Assembly (NCBI GenBank): GCA_022578965.1
Contig: MU400603.1
Span: 97,038 to 161,037, forward strand
Source: Xylaria sp. FL1777
Taxonomy: Eukaryota > Ascomycota > Sordariomycetes > Xylariales > Xylariaceae
Direction: 5' to 3'
Length of the DNA stretch: 64,000 nucleotides
A model generated the notes under the pieces. It was not told the origin of the DNA. It searched no databases and saw nothing but the letters and a program-made list of their open reading frames with translations. Shown here one piece after another: positions 1 to 11,806 of this stretch (its first letter is position 1; each line of letters opens with the position of its first letter). A program made the translations under genes and the position numbers.

Positions 1-609
1 CCTCTGTGTTCAATCTCCTCCTTTTGCTGGTAGACATAGTTTTTTCATGGAAAGCCCATTGGCAACACAATTATAAGATGAGAATTGTTGGACATGAAAT
101 ATTCGCGAGCAATGACAACTTTAAATATCTTAGATATATGGGAATCTGTGTTATAAAATCATGTACCGAACTACGCAGGTACTTACCTACCTTTATAAGA
201 GGTACTGCAACACTGAAAATGTACAGCTGCAACCACCGGGAAAAAGCCGGCATCATATTATTCCGTGGGTTATCAGAGGTAGATTGCTGTCGATAGGCAC
301 AACCGACCCCGCTAAAAAAAATTGGACTCCCTAGGGAGGTAGGAAGGGAGAGTTTGGCGTCGCAAAAGCTTAGGTACCTGACAACCTGACACTTATCTAG
401 CTACGTGCAACCTGCCCGGTAGGTACTTAAGTACTTGGCGCAGGCGCGTCTTTTGACGAGCCCCAAAATTTCTTATTGACCCAGTTCACGACCAATTCAC
501 GATTCTTCAACACCACACCATCCAACACTGCCAACACTGCCAACTCAGGCCTCGGCAGGTCTTCCCACACCGCCCAATATCGATAGTGAGCTGGATGTAA
601 TTGGACACA
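1..609. other. Upstream region without a supported gene
   Basis: No reading frame here looks like a protein. The segment holds short A-runs and several TAGGTA/GTACTT motifs near 360-435, which recur in front of many genes in this window. It is probably the promoter and 5' UTR of the gene that starts at 610. Confidence 0.5.
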
Positions 610-2482
610 ATGAGGAGCTCCAAGGCCAACATTGGCTCGCTCAGCAGCATGGCAAGCAAAGTGCGCCAGGAAAAGAAGAACAGCGCGGCTGCGAAAGCGA
701 AAACCCCCCTTGCTCGTGCGCGTGAGTCTAAGAAATCTTTCAAGAGCGCCGAGACGGTTGTGGATTCTAGCAGCGACAGCGACTCCTCGGCCGCCAGTGC
801 AAGTGACAGCGATAACGACAGTGGCCTCGATGCTGCGCGTGCCAAGTTCCTTGCCAGGAAGGGAGGTAAACAGACCAAAGCTGCTGAGGTCACGACCAAC
901 GGCGTGAAGCACGTAGCGACGCCAGCGAAACCCGTGTCTAAAGGAAGCATCCCAACGTCTGCACAAAAGCCCGCCGACAAATCCTCATCAGCGTCTGATT
1001 CAGAGTCTGACTCCGACACGTCCAGTTCTGGCAGCTCTTCGCCCACTAGCCATATGCCCGTTGCAAGCCAAAACAAATCGGCTGCGACCAAGGCAAAGAG
1101 TAAAAACAGAAGTAGTAGCAGCAGTTCTAGCGGCAGCTCCAGTGATAGCGAAGGAGCTAGTACCCAAAATAAAGTCGCCAAAACCAAAACTTCAAGCAAG
1201 GAAAGCGAGGAAAGCGATAGCACCAGCGACGATGAAGACATACCTAATACTATCACCCGACCCACTGCACAGGGCGCTGCCAAAAATGCCGCTAGCGTTG
1301 CCCAAGAGCCTTCTGGTCAGGAAAGAGACAGCGATGATGAGGGCGACGGTGATAGGATGGCTGTTGAGAGGATTAATGGTGATGATGCTACAACGGAGTC
1401 GACGTCTCAAGTGTGAGTGGTTCGCCCAGCGCTTCCTCGGGTTCCATCTAATCATTCTGCTTTTAGGTCACGAGCCCAATGGCTGAACAACGGCGATTTC
1501 ATGCTCCGCAAAGCTTCGTCTGGCAACCCTGGTAAGGAAGTCGCTGATTTCTTCAGCAACGCCAACCTGGACGGTAAGCAGGTGTGGTATTTCACCGCGC
1601 CGGCTTCTCTCCCTATTACGGTTCTGAAGGACATGGAGATCGACCTATCGAAGGTAACAAAAGGGGAAGCTTTGTTGAACCATAATGGCGACGATTACGG
1701 CTTAGATCTTGAATCCTATGCCACGAATACTCAAATTCAGCTACTCATTCCTTCTCGCGGTGGCGATAAATACGCATCTTGTAAGTTAGCGTTGGCTCTT
1801 TCTGTTCTCTTTTCTTTTCTTTCCGGGGCTAATATTTTTAGTAAACCATGGTGTTGACTCTACGATCCACTTGCGGCGCATGGCCAAGTTCGGACCTGGC
1901 GGTGAAGTCCATGCGACTGCCACAGACAATTATGTTCCGGTACCCAAACCTATTCGAGAACAGCCACAAGATCTTCGGGTTCGTTACACCCCTATTGGTG
2001 TCCCTAGCCCTGTCATTTCCAGTGCAGTTGCGACCAAAAAATCTAGTGTAAATGCACCTAGCTCTAAAGCGAAGACGAAAGTTGGCGTACACTTTCCCTC
2101 CAACTCAGACAGTGAGTCGGATAGTGAATCCGATGTGGAAATGACTACCCCGACCGCGTTGGCTACACCAGCTAGTCAATCCAAATCAGCGAAGTCAGGT
2201 CTAGCAAATGGAGTTCGGAAACGAAAGCACCCCGGCAACGAGGACCAGGGAGTTAAGCGCATCAAGGCAGAACAAACGACCGAGGTACCCAGCGCCAAGA
2301 AGCAGATTCCTGTCCAGACCCCCACCTCGTCAGCTACACCCTCTCATAATCCTTCTGCCAAATCCAAAGACAAGAAGGGAAAGGCGAAGAAAGACAAGAC
2401 GCCAAAGTCAGTTGTCATGACACCTACACCAGCCAAGCAGACACCGGTTCCTCTCCCGAGTTATCCTGGAATGAAGCGTTAG
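610..2482 (+). CDS. DNA-directed RNA polymerase I subunit A34.5-like protein
   Basis: This is a three-exon gene (610-1412, 1467-1780, 1842-2482) encoding about 585 residues. The introns are 54 and 61 bp, with GTGAGT and GTAAGT donors. The N-terminal half is low-complexity, rich in Ser, Asp and Lys, as in nucleolar proteins. The core starting in exon 2 (residues about 268-420) contains the stretches QVWYFTAPASLPITVL and GEALLNHNGDDYGL and then a PVPKPIREQP segment. These fit the A34.5/CAST fold that dimerises with A49 in yeast RNA polymerase I. The C-terminus is a Lys-rich tail ending in MKR, typical of this subunit. The start is the first ATG in frame; a later ATG at residue 15 cannot be excluded. 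The inferred role is rRNA transcription in the nucleolus. The long acidic Ser-rich extension is larger than in the yeast subunit. Confidence 0.75.
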
Positions 2483-3511
2483 TAACGTGATAGGCTTCTT
2501 TTAACCCACTCGCTGGGGCCTATTGGTTTTCTGGCTACATCGTAATGCAACCCGATATTTGAGTCACACAGCACCTCGTTACTGTCCCAGGGAGTCCAAT
2601 ATACTGGACGGCGTCTCGTTTGAAAGCTGAAGATGACATTCCACTTTTAGGAAATTTTTGCATGTGAAGTCGTCTGACAACACAAGGTGTCTGGCGTTTG
2701 GGCGGCAGTTAACGAAATGATACAAACTGCATTGGGAATGCCCTGGGGTTTCCACATCCCGATTGTGTATATCGTGATCGATAGAGCGTCGTATAATTCG
2801 ACACCGGTGTTCAAAAGAATTTTGATTTTAACGCTTTTTAGATTCGCAGGTTCGCAATTCAATTAACGGGTCTAGGTAGTGACATCCATACCTAGGTACT
2901 GGGCGAATTAAACAATCCAAGCTGCCTGTAAGCTTCGGTGTTCACTCCCCCGGCCCTTTACCTGTTGTTTCTAGGATTTTCAGTGAACGGCCCCGGGCTG
3001 AGTTCAAACCACAGGGCAAATATCGAATATGTACCTTTATCAATATGTATCTATTCAAATCAGAGATAGATATATACTTAATCACCAGCCCTATGGCTTA
3101 ACATTGAACGATTCCACCTAGCCCGACTATTTCGGTTGAGCATTTCCGGTGTCTTCCCGCTCGTTGCACGGCTACCCGTTACATGGTTGTACGTAGGGCC
3201 CACTTGGTGCGCCCAGATGTCATGAGAATTGCGCTGGACCCAATGAGCTCCGAATCCGGGGCGGCCTCGGTCGGAGACACCACCGATGAAGTCAAAGTCC
3301 CCGATCGTCAATTCAGTCACGAGAGCCAAAGTGCGCAATCTCAGTGTACAGAGGGTAGTGCATGTAATACTAAGCTTATTTGCCAACGCATTGCTTTCAG
3401 TTTCATAAATAGAGTTAGGGCGGCATCTAGAAGCATCTGGCATCTCAATCTACTCATCACCCTAATTACAACCGACAAAGCTACTTACTTACACATCCCC
3501 ACGAGCTCACT
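2483..3511. other. Intergenic region
   Basis: This lies between two same-strand genes. Frames are short and no protein family is visible. TACCTA/TAGGTA motifs occur near 2870-2900 and the stretch 3020-3080 is AT-rich. It probably contains the 3' UTR of the left gene and the promoter of the dehydrogenase gene. Confidence 0.5.
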
Positions 3512-4833
3512 ATGGCGCCCTCGGTATTACGCATCGGCGAGGTAATAGAGACTCTCAGGGAATGGGAGGCGCTGGGCTCCAAATACACCCTCATGGAGTT
3601 TGCATCTGGGAACCGCGAGGATTTCCTTGCGAACTGTCGCAACGGCGTCTACGACTCCGTGGTGGGGTGTTACCGATCCAACAAGTCGACGCGCTACACG
3701 GGACGGTTCGACGCCGAGCTTGTCGATGCCCTCCCCAAGTCGTGGAAGTATGTCGCGCATGATGGTGCCGGCTACGACACCATCGACGTGGATGCGTGCT
3801 CGCGCAGACAGATCGCCGTTTCGAACACCCCCGTTGCTGTTGATGATGCTACGGCGGACGTGGGCATTTTTCTTATGCTCGGGGCGCTGAGAAGTGAGTT
3901 CGTTTTACATGGCTTCTCTTAGTCCTTGATTCACGGCATGTCTGTGTGGGACTCTCCCGTAAACCTGCGCAGCTTTATACCCCCTCTCTCGCCTATAGCT
4001 AGAAAAGCTTAAAGAAAAAGCTTATACACCACGATGTGATATCGAATCTAGCTAACGTTACCCCAGTGGCGCAATTCTCCATCACAGCCATTCGCGCAGG
4101 TAAGTGGCTAGGCGAGACACCGCGAGGCCACGATCCAAAGGGCAAAACGCTGGGGATTCTTGGCATGGGAGGAATAGGACGGGCATTCGCGCACCGCGCG
4201 CGGGCTTTCGGCATGCGCATCATCTACCACAACCGGCACCGTCTGGATCCCTCGCTCGAGAAAGACGCAGAGTACGTATCGTTCGACGAGCTCCTGGCAA
4301 AGTCAGACGTCTTGTCCCTCAACCTCTCACTGAGCGCGTCCACGCGGCACATCATAGGCGCGGCCGAACTCGCGCGCGCCAAGCCCGGCGTCGTGGTCGT
4401 GAATACCGCCCGCGGCCCCATCATCGACGAGGCTGCGCTCGTGGAGGCGCTGGATTCGGGCCAGGTGTCGGCTGTGGGGTTGGATGTTTTCGAGCATGAG
4501 CCGGAGATCCATCCGCGATTAATCGAGAATGAGAGGGCGTTTTTGCTCCCTCATCTCGGCACGCATACGGTTGAGACGACGCGCGACAGTGAGTAATTCC
4601 TAAATCGTTTTCTTCTTTGTTTTGCTGCTTCGTTTCGGCCAAGAGGCTTCCCTCAGCTCCGAAACTCTTAACAGACCGCCCTCAAAACGGCATTACTGAC
4701 TCTGGGTGTTGTAGTGGAACTTTTGGTGCTGAAGAACCTGGAGACGGCTATCGATGAGGGCAGGATGTTTACGCTTGTTCCTGAGCAGAAGGGTCTAGAG
4801 TGGGCACCGCCGGCGAAGGATTTTGACCTATAA
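3512..4833 (+). CDS. D-isomer-specific 2-hydroxyacid dehydrogenase (glyoxylate/hydroxypyruvate reductase type)
   Basis: Three exons (3512-3893, 4067-4588, 4715-4833) give a 340-residue protein, the usual length for the family. The Rossmann motif GMGGIG lies near residue 162. The catalytic trio is visible as Arg in VNTARGPI, Glu in the segment after LDVFEHEP and His in LLPHLGTHT. The short last exon carries the closing helix and the VPEQ motif found in glyoxylate reductases. Known activity in the family is NAD(P)H-dependent reduction of glyoxylate or hydroxypyruvate, or of a related 2-ketoacid, in the cytosol. The exact substrate cannot be read from sequence. Introns of 173 and 126 bp have GTGAGT donors; the second has a CTGAC branch site. 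The upstream region has A-rich and C-rich patches but no clear regulatory site. Confidence 0.9.
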
Positions 4834-5067
4834 CGCCTCGAACTGGCTGAGAACACCTTAGATTTACTCACCCCGTAGAAAGAGAATGGAGTTTTAAGCG
4901 GCATGGGCTTCCAGAGAGTATTTCTGCAATGTACTTATCGAGGTGCTTTTTTGGTAATGGCTTTGAAAACCTCGGAATGTGATTGTAATTCTTATTCAAC
5001 CACCACCTTCAATACATATAAGGTTCCTAATTTCGGCCATTGATAAGGGCGGTTCCTACCCAACCAC

Positions 5068-6105
5068 CTAGTCATCGAGCGGAATAGCCGGCAGCCCTTG
5101 GGGTTCGGGGCAGGGGTACTCGTATGTGATATGCGTCAGCCGGGCGCCGTCGAAGTAGCGCCGTGCCCTGCAAAGAGGCCACGGCCACACGTCACGGCAC
5201 CTGTCATCATCTGGATTGTAAGAGCGCGACCTAGGGCTATCGCAGATTTCACACGAGTGAGTTGTCCTTGAACTACACCAACTACATATGTCCATCTTCA
5301 GCAGCTTCCTAGAGGGTGAACAACTAGCCTCGCGGCGCGAGATCAGTAACTTGATAAGGTAATGGTTCACTGCCAACGTGCCTTCCATCTCGGTCATTTT
5401 CACCGTCTCGAGATTGGGGCACAGTAACATGATATTCAGAGCGTGTTTAGTCACTGCACCTCTACAGGTGAAAACCCGGAGGCTCTCGAAGGGGGGCATG
5501 CCGAATACTCCCGTCATAAAGGCGGGGCATATTGGACCAAAGTGCAAATGTAACTCCTTGAGCTGGGGACAATGCACGTCTAAACGGGTCAACAAGGGGA
5601 TAGGGATATCGGCGTTGAAATGTTGCCAGCTATTTCCTCTTCGTTAATATATACGTGACTAGGAACCATGTAAAAGGGGGCTAGGCGGTGACCAACGTGA
5701 AGATCTTCAAGCTTGCTGTGTAGCTAAGGAGTGTCATGACCATCTCCATAGCTCCCGGGGGAGCCCATTCTTCTTGTGCTATTATTATTTGTAGGTGCCT
5801 GAGCTCTCGAAGATAAGGCCCTGCCACTAGGTTATCGGCAATACTTTGAATGGTTGCTTCATCATCGTCATTTCCAATACGAATTATGATTCGCTCCGAC
5901 AGCTTGGATGCGAAGACACGATTGAACCTCCTATTCGAGAGGCAAAGCGACCAGAGTGTGCCCTGATCGTCCACCTATACCCCTCGTGAGTAACCCTAAT
6001 TGATTTATTAATACTGAGGGACGGGCGACCTACATGCTCTGCGAGCATCAAGAGAAGCTCCTCGATGGACGCAAATTGCGCCGCCGCCGACTCCGGTACT
6101 GTCAT
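5068..6105 (-). CDS. F-box-like protein
   Basis: The gene is read on the minus strand in three exons (6105-6034, 5974-5697, 5629-5068), giving about 303 residues. The first about 55 residues form a degenerate F-box: a leucine-rich helix, LLLMLAEHVDDQG, then LWSLCLSNRRFNRVF. The remainder contains leucine-rich-repeat-like stretches such as LDVHCPQLKELHLHF and LLCPNLETVKM. The C-terminus holds several Cys residues (CSWCSSRTTHSCEIC). F-box proteins recruit substrates to SCF ubiquitin ligases; the substrate here is unknown. The donor of intron 2 (GTTGGT) is weak and was chosen because it is the one that keeps frame. The gene faces the dehydrogenase tail to tail. Confidence 0.6.
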
Positions 6106-7075
6106 ACCGGGCGGTAGCTTTTATACTAGATGTCTCGAGTGATGCCAAACTTGACACAACTCCATGCGGATTGCACGTTATGTTATCATCTGCTTTAATC
6201 TCTAGTGCCTACTAGATGCACAGCCTGAAGCGTGGCACCCAAGGCGCCGCCTGGGGTATGGTAGTTGCGAAGCCCTGATTATGTTAGGTTAAGTATGTTA
6301 AGTATGTATTTTACCGTCTCGGTTTCCGAGGACTCTTTTATTGGGTGCCGCTTTTAAAGCTACACAAGCATTCATACGCTGTACTTATACAGCTGCTATA
6401 ATTCTACAAGCGGATAATCCCTCCGCGTCCCCGAGTATGTCTCATATAGTGCACTGCCTACGGCATTCTGTAATATTCTAAAATCATATGGCGACTTGTG
6501 TAAAAGAGAGGGGCATAAATGAATTATTCTGATTTGAATTATAAGCAAATACAGTATTTGGCGTGGCATCAATAGTTTGTAACGAATCGGCCCCTTACTA
6601 TCAACCGCAATCAGCTTCCACCCTTCCCCTTCCACACTGACCAAAGTACATACCCACGATGAGAATTCTAACGAAATTTCATCACGTCATAGATATCCTA
6701 GAAACAGCGACTCGTGGTGAGGATTACATTATTTGGAATAGAAGATTCAGGCTATGATTAGAACCTTCAATTCTGTATCATCGAATCTATTCATTGCGCC
6801 AAATTTGTAGGATGCAAAGAACAAATATGTAAGTAAATCGTTCTTAATGTTTTGATGCCGAATTTTATTAGCATGAGAAAATGACTTTCACCGCATATAA
6901 AAAATAAGCTAGGGCTTATTTATACACTTTGATGTAGGCTGAATGACGCTTATCAGCCCTAGGTGGTTTCTCACCATCACATGTATTGCACAGCCCATCT
7001 CGCTGCCTAAGGTAGCTGGCTTCTGTGGTTTAATACAACAACCGTCATCTACATAAGACTTGTTCAGTTGGCACA
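6106..7075. other. Divergent intergenic region, AT-rich
   Basis: This is the shared upstream region of the F-box gene (minus) and the gene at 7076 (plus). The part from about 6650 to 6950 is AT-rich. I find no coding frame with family resemblance. Confidence 0.5.
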
Positions 7076-8440
7076 ATGTCGATTTCACAATCCACTTCCG
7101 TAAATTTCCAATTTGATAAGATGTTGTTCTTCACCATTTCGGACGATGAGGAAATCCTCCGTCTAGTCCAAGGCAAATTCGCTGAAGAGCTTGAGCGCCT
7201 CAAGCGGGCATACTCCATCTCCAATCCAAATGCGACTCCTCCCTCTACCGCGTCCCCGTCGCAAATCTTGTTCGGTGGCAAATTCGACGAAGTGAATCGC
7301 ACTCTCGTTGGTCTTCTAGCTCTTCGATGGATCTACAAAAACCAGTATGATACTTTCCGCCGGGCGCAACCAGAAGCCGTGGCCCTGACGCGAGAGTCTT
7401 TCGACTGGATGCGGCACGTGTTCATAGCCGGGCTCAAAAGCGACGATGATTTCATCGCCTTAGTCACCTCCATCGTAGTCAACGATCTTGGAAAGGATCC
7501 ACAGCTAGCATCCGACTACCGCGCCAAGACAGGCGAGGACATCTCGGCGCAGAACCACGATCTCATCCTCCTCAAGGCTGCCGAGGCTGGTCTCGTGCCC
7601 AGCCTAAGCCGTCTGCCTGAGGAACACAAGGCCGATATCTTGCGCAGCCTGAAGCTTGGCGCCGAGTTTAACTTCGGCCAGCTGGCCCAGGCCGAGAACG
7701 TCCCCGTCTCTCTGACGGCATTGCTTGAGCTCCGGGGCCACCCCCGCACTTTTACGCTTGGCTATATGGAGCAGCTGCTCGACATCGCTGGTGCAAGTGG
7801 CCACGAGGACTGGACATGCGCAAGAAATTTGATACAGCCCGTCTTGGACGCGTACCGGAACGTCTATGATGCTGCGCAGGGCGTCATCTCCGGCAAGATA
7901 GACCTTCGAGATGCGTACGACCTCATATTAGTGCGCCGGGGTCAGATGTTACATAACAAGGGATTCAGACAACTCGAAGTAGCTAATGCCGAGCACCGCG
8001 CCCTGATGAGGCTGATGTGCATGGGTAGGGTCACGACTTTGTCGACGGCTCAGCTGTACGACTCGGTATGGCAAGACCTGGAGGCCGAGACAAAGGCCTC
8101 GCTTGTGGTTGATCTCAATGTTGATGGTTCCGTTGAGCAGCCGGCAGTTATAGCCACTTATGCCCCTGCGTTTCTTACAGAGGGGGTTGATGCTGGTGGT
8201 CCCGGATCAAGCGACGAGAAGCGGAGGCGGCTTCAGAGCCTGTTGAGATACCTAGCGCGAGTCCTAAAACTGGACGTCGCACTTTCAAACGGTTCGGCTG
8301 TTGTGATAGAGCGAAATCTACTGGGGCTCGTCCAAGATATCGTGGGATCTGATGAGTTCCGCGCTAATCCCGCAATACTGGATAGCAAGGAAGTGCCTGC
8401 CAGTGTTATTGCCCAGACTGCTCGAGGCATTTTGCGATAG
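7076..8440 (+). CDS. Conserved fungal protein of unrecognised function
   Basis: A single uninterrupted frame of 454 residues starts at ATG 7076. No signal peptide or membrane segment is visible. The protein is mostly helical in character. One stretch, SIVVNDLGKDPQLASDY (around residue 141), followed by a conserved-looking NHD, resembles the HD-type motif (H/N-D-x-G-K) of metal-dependent phosphohydrolases. The remaining ligands are not obvious, so this is only a suggestion. Codon use is like that of neighbouring genes, with no sign of transfer. The sequence shows a complete frame, and its length and GC-rich third positions support a real gene. I do not know its function. Confidence 0.7.
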   Translation: MSISQSTSVNFQFDKMLFFTISDDEEILRLVQGKFAEELERLKRAYSISNPNATPPSTASPSQILFGGKFDEVNRTLVGLLALRWIYKNQYDTFRRAQPEAVALTRESFDWMRHVFIAGLKSDDDFIALVTSIVVNDLGKDPQLASDYRAKTGEDISAQNHDLILLKAAEAGLVPSLSRLPEEHKADILRSLKLGAEFNFGQLAQAENVPVSLTALLELRGHPRTFTLGYMEQLLDIAGASGHEDWTCARNLIQPVLDAYRNVYDAAQGVISGKIDLRDAYDLILVRRGQMLHNKGFRQLEVANAEHRALMRLMCMGRVTTLSTAQLYDSVWQDLEAETKASLVVDLNVDGSVEQPAVIATYAPAFLTEGVDAGGPGSSDEKRRRLQSLLRYLARVLKLDVALSNGSAVVIERNLLGLVQDIVGSDEFRANPAILDSKEVPASVIAQTARGILR

Positions 8441-9282
8441 GTAGGTGGTGTAAGACTTAACATGGCGGTGTTGAAACAATATATTGTAATCTCTTTTTTT
8501 CCTTCTTATCTAGAACAGAAATCGCAGCGCGCGGTGTGTTAGTGTCTTGCAAAGCAGCAGGTCGTTGTTTGCTACGTCTAATAAGTTGCTATATAGACAT
8601 CAAGATCCTGGCGATAATAATGTTCCTGGAGTCTGGGCTCTCTTTATAGAGTCAACGGCTCTGCGCCTTTGGGGCTGTCTGATGAAGCCAAATCTGTACC
8701 TCCTTATACAACGTGGCCATCTACTCATCTCTGATATTAATACGTTCTATTTACATTAGGAATGTTTATACTAGAGCTATGTTGTTTCGATCGATAGGAC
8801 CGAGCTTTCCAGTTCCGTAGTTCTTCGGTCGTCTATCTAATTAGTATTCACTGTGGTATTTGATCAAACGGTGAAGAACTCCCAAGGGACCCTTGGGCTG
8901 ACCAGATTTGCAACTAAAGTCTAGAAAATCAATGCTAATATGAGCACTCGGGATGATTAAGTAAATGGAGAACCAACCATCTTGCAAGCCCATCCCATAC
9001 GAACACTGTGTGCTGTTAATAGTCGTCCAATCCATCCCTGGAACGATAATGTACAGAAGAACTTAATTGTTCGGGAGTGCTTTGAGTTTAGTCCCAAGCT
9101 CTACCTCACGCTTACTACTGCAAGGTGTACGGGTCCTCATCCATGCCAAGACTAGTATCTAGTGTATACTACTCCAACTCGACAGTTAGCTCTCATCATT
9201 TGGACTCAGGATTCTCTAGGTTAAACTTTATAACCTCACATCATGATAAGCAAGTAATAGCCCAGAGACGCAGCAATTCAAT
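8441..9282. other. Intergenic region
   Basis: Only short frames lie here and I see no family resemblance. AT content is moderate, with a T-run near 8490. It probably contains the 3' UTR of the upstream gene and the promoter of the gene at 9283. Confidence 0.5.
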
Positions 9283-10955
9283 ATGGCAGACGCAGAAGAG
9301 ACACCCGTACTCTTACCATCAACACCCGTCATCCAACTCACAGGTAACGCAACCTTACAGCCACCCCTCACTCACCGTGGATACGGTCCGGGTCTCATCC
9401 TCATCATTCCCGGAGACCCACTGTCACCGTCCGAAAGAGTTCCGGAAGACCAGCAAGAAGGCAGTAATGAATCGGACAAGCGGGTAATTAAAACACTCGA
9501 TCCTTTACCGCAGAAGAAGTGGGCTGAAGAGGGTTATGCTGTGGTACAACTCAACCCCACAGACGGAAAGCAGGGAGATGAGAAATGGGACATAGCAATA
9601 GCCTTGGACCAAGCGATAGAAGCTCTGAAAGAGCTAGAGGCGTGTGATGTAAATGATCGGTTTGGATTGATTGGTAAGAGGGTCGCAGCTTTAGCATCAT
9701 CTTATGTCACCTCCCCCTATCTCATCACTCAACTCAACTCAACTCAGCTCACCTCAGTCATGATATTTAAGCCGCGAACTCAAAACCAGATAGCTAATTA
9801 TCCCACGCCCAGTATACGGAGAGCCCGCAGATTACACCCCAGAGTTCGGGTCCAAGCTCAAAGCAGCCTACGAAGCCGAGGCGAGACTCATCGCCGCAGT
9901 ATCCTTCAGCGCAGCCTGGGACCTCTCATCAAAGCCCGAGCTAATCCACCTAGCCGGGCCCCCTCCCCCCTCATTCTCACCCTCAGCAAACTCACACCCA
10001 GCCGCGCGACGACAGCACTACTACGCGGCGGCAAAATCCGCCTCCTTCGTAATCCCCTCATCGGCGGCAACGTTCCACTACGCCTCGGCGGGCGTGAGCC
10101 ACACGCGGAGCCTCTCGTTCCTGCGATCGCAGCTCGGCGGGCCCGTGTTCGACCTGGAGGCGATCTGGGACGAGCACACGGCGCACGAGTTCGCGACGCG
10201 GTCGGTGGCGCGGACCATGGGCACCATGGTCGACGAGCCGTACGTCAACCACGTGCCCGTGCTGACGGGGGGTATGGGCCGCGCCGCGCTGACGGCCTTC
10301 TACCGCGAGCGCTTCATCTTCAGCAACCCGGCCGACGCGGCGCTCGAGCTGGTCAGCCGCACCGTGGGCGTCGACCGCGTCGTCGACGAGTTCGTCTTCT
10401 CGCTCACGCACGACCGCGTCGTGGACTGGCTGTAAGTCATAAGTCATAAGTCATAAGTCATAAATCATTCATCCAGCCCACTCCAGTCCCATCCCATCCC
10501 ATGCCATGCCATGCCATCGCCTCGTTTGTCACGTCGCAAGAATATTTCTCCCCTCTCGTATTCTATAAAATCGATTGATTCGACGATACAAGTTCAAGTT
10601 ACCCCCTACTAACCCCAGCGTTTATTCGTGTCCCCAAAGCCTCCCCGGCGTCCCGCCCACCCACAAACACCTCCGCATCCCCTTCACGGCCGTGGTCAAC
10701 ATCCGCGGCGACAGGCTCTACCACGAGCACATCCACTGGGACCAGGGCACGGCGCTGGCGCAGGCGGGGCTACTACCAACGCACCTCCCGTTCCCGTACG
10801 CGCTGCCCGACGGCCGCGCGCCGGCGCCCGGGAGGCGCTTCGAGTACCGCGTCCCCGTCGCGGGCGCCGACGACGCGGCCGCGAAGCTCGAGGACGCCGG
10901 CGCCCGGGCGAGCAACGGCATGTTTGACTACGCGGTGCGCGAGGTCGATGTGTAG
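9283..10955 (+). CDS. Dienelactone hydrolase-like protein with C-terminal SnoaL/NTF2-like domain
   Basis: Three exons (9283-9673, 9813-10431, 10640-10955) join to 441 residues. The N-terminal half resembles the alpha/beta-hydrolase fold of carboxymethylenebutenolidases: RGYGPGLILIIPG, then LDPLPQKKWAEEGYAVVQL. The usual nucleophile motif is not clear near the first junction (FGLI joined to VYGEP), so catalytic competence is uncertain. The C-terminal half, from LSFLRSQLGGP on, contains HTAHEFATRSV, VNHVPVLTGG and HIHWDQGTALAQAGLL, typical of SnoaL-like/NTF2-fold proteins linked to such hydrolases in fungi. The role is probably hydrolysis or isomerisation of small cyclic esters; the substrate is unknown. 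Exon 3 is strikingly GC-rich at third positions. Intron 2 begins with a 7-bp tandem repeat (ATAAGTC). Confidence 0.7.
10432..10466 (+). repeat. 7-bp tandem repeat at a splice donor
   Basis: About five copies of ATAAGTC/GTAAGTC start exactly at the GTAAGT donor of intron 2 of the hydrolase-like gene. Only the first copy has GT, so only it can act as a standard donor. A second short tandem, CATCC/CATGC, follows at about 10490-10517. Confidence 0.8.
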
Positions 10956-11806
10956 GATGGGGTGAGCGGACGGAGTAGACAGTTTGGGGGTGGGAAGGAA
11001 GGAAGGAAGGAAGTGGCTCATGTGGGAATAGATGATGACTTGCGGGGGTCTACTGAGTTCTCCGGGTGATGATGAGGAAGCGGCCGATTTCTCTAGCATG
11101 GAGCGTCCTTGTTCCTATGGCCGGAAGTGAGGTTTTGGCGAGGGTACGAGTATACGAGTTGGGATTTCCGCATTAAAGCTACTTTAATGTGCATGCCCGT
11201 TTACTTAAGCTGAGTCTGGTAAGGTCTCAGATGTGCTGTAGAGAACATGTCTCGTCCGTTTGAATGTTCCGGACCCATGCCGGTGGCTTGTGCGCATGTC
11301 GCGGAATGATTTGCCTTATCATGGCGTGCACGTGTAGATGCTTAGAGATGTCTTGAAGTCTGTAGACAAAGATTCACAGCTGACGGGTCAAGCTCCAACC
11401 AAACATAACTTGATTCGTTGCAATTTCCTCTACGCTCTGTGGAATGTTATCTAGACCAGCTAGTAAGAGAGACAGAGAGAGATGCTGCTGCTTTGTGCTA
11501 GTTCGCTTTGCCTATGTACATGGCGAACTTAAGAGGGAATCAGAGTCTAAGTCTAAGGACTTCGATGTTCTCTCACATCAAGAAGGATGTTTTTGGCGCG
11601 ATATGCTCGGCATTCATTTCTTCCGAAACACGGTTATGCTTTCCGAGCGGTGATGCGCTAATAATGTATAATATACCAGTCTCAAAGCCAAGCAATCGTC
11701 ATTTATGATGATCCGCTGCGCTGAAATTCCAAATGACCCGAAAGAGGAAGCTCCTGTGTTGCCCTCGATATACAAGCTTGTATCATATATATAATGTCAA
11801 ATGAGA
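10956..11806. other. Convergent intergenic region
   Basis: This lies between two genes that end towards each other. It includes a GGAA tandem near 10996-11012. No coding frame is supported. Confidence 0.5.

Noticed and set aside
507..1283. 258-residue Leu/Ser-rich frame on the minus strand
   Set aside because: It is the antisense of the Ser/Asp-rich part of the RNA polymerase I subunit gene and has no family resemblance.
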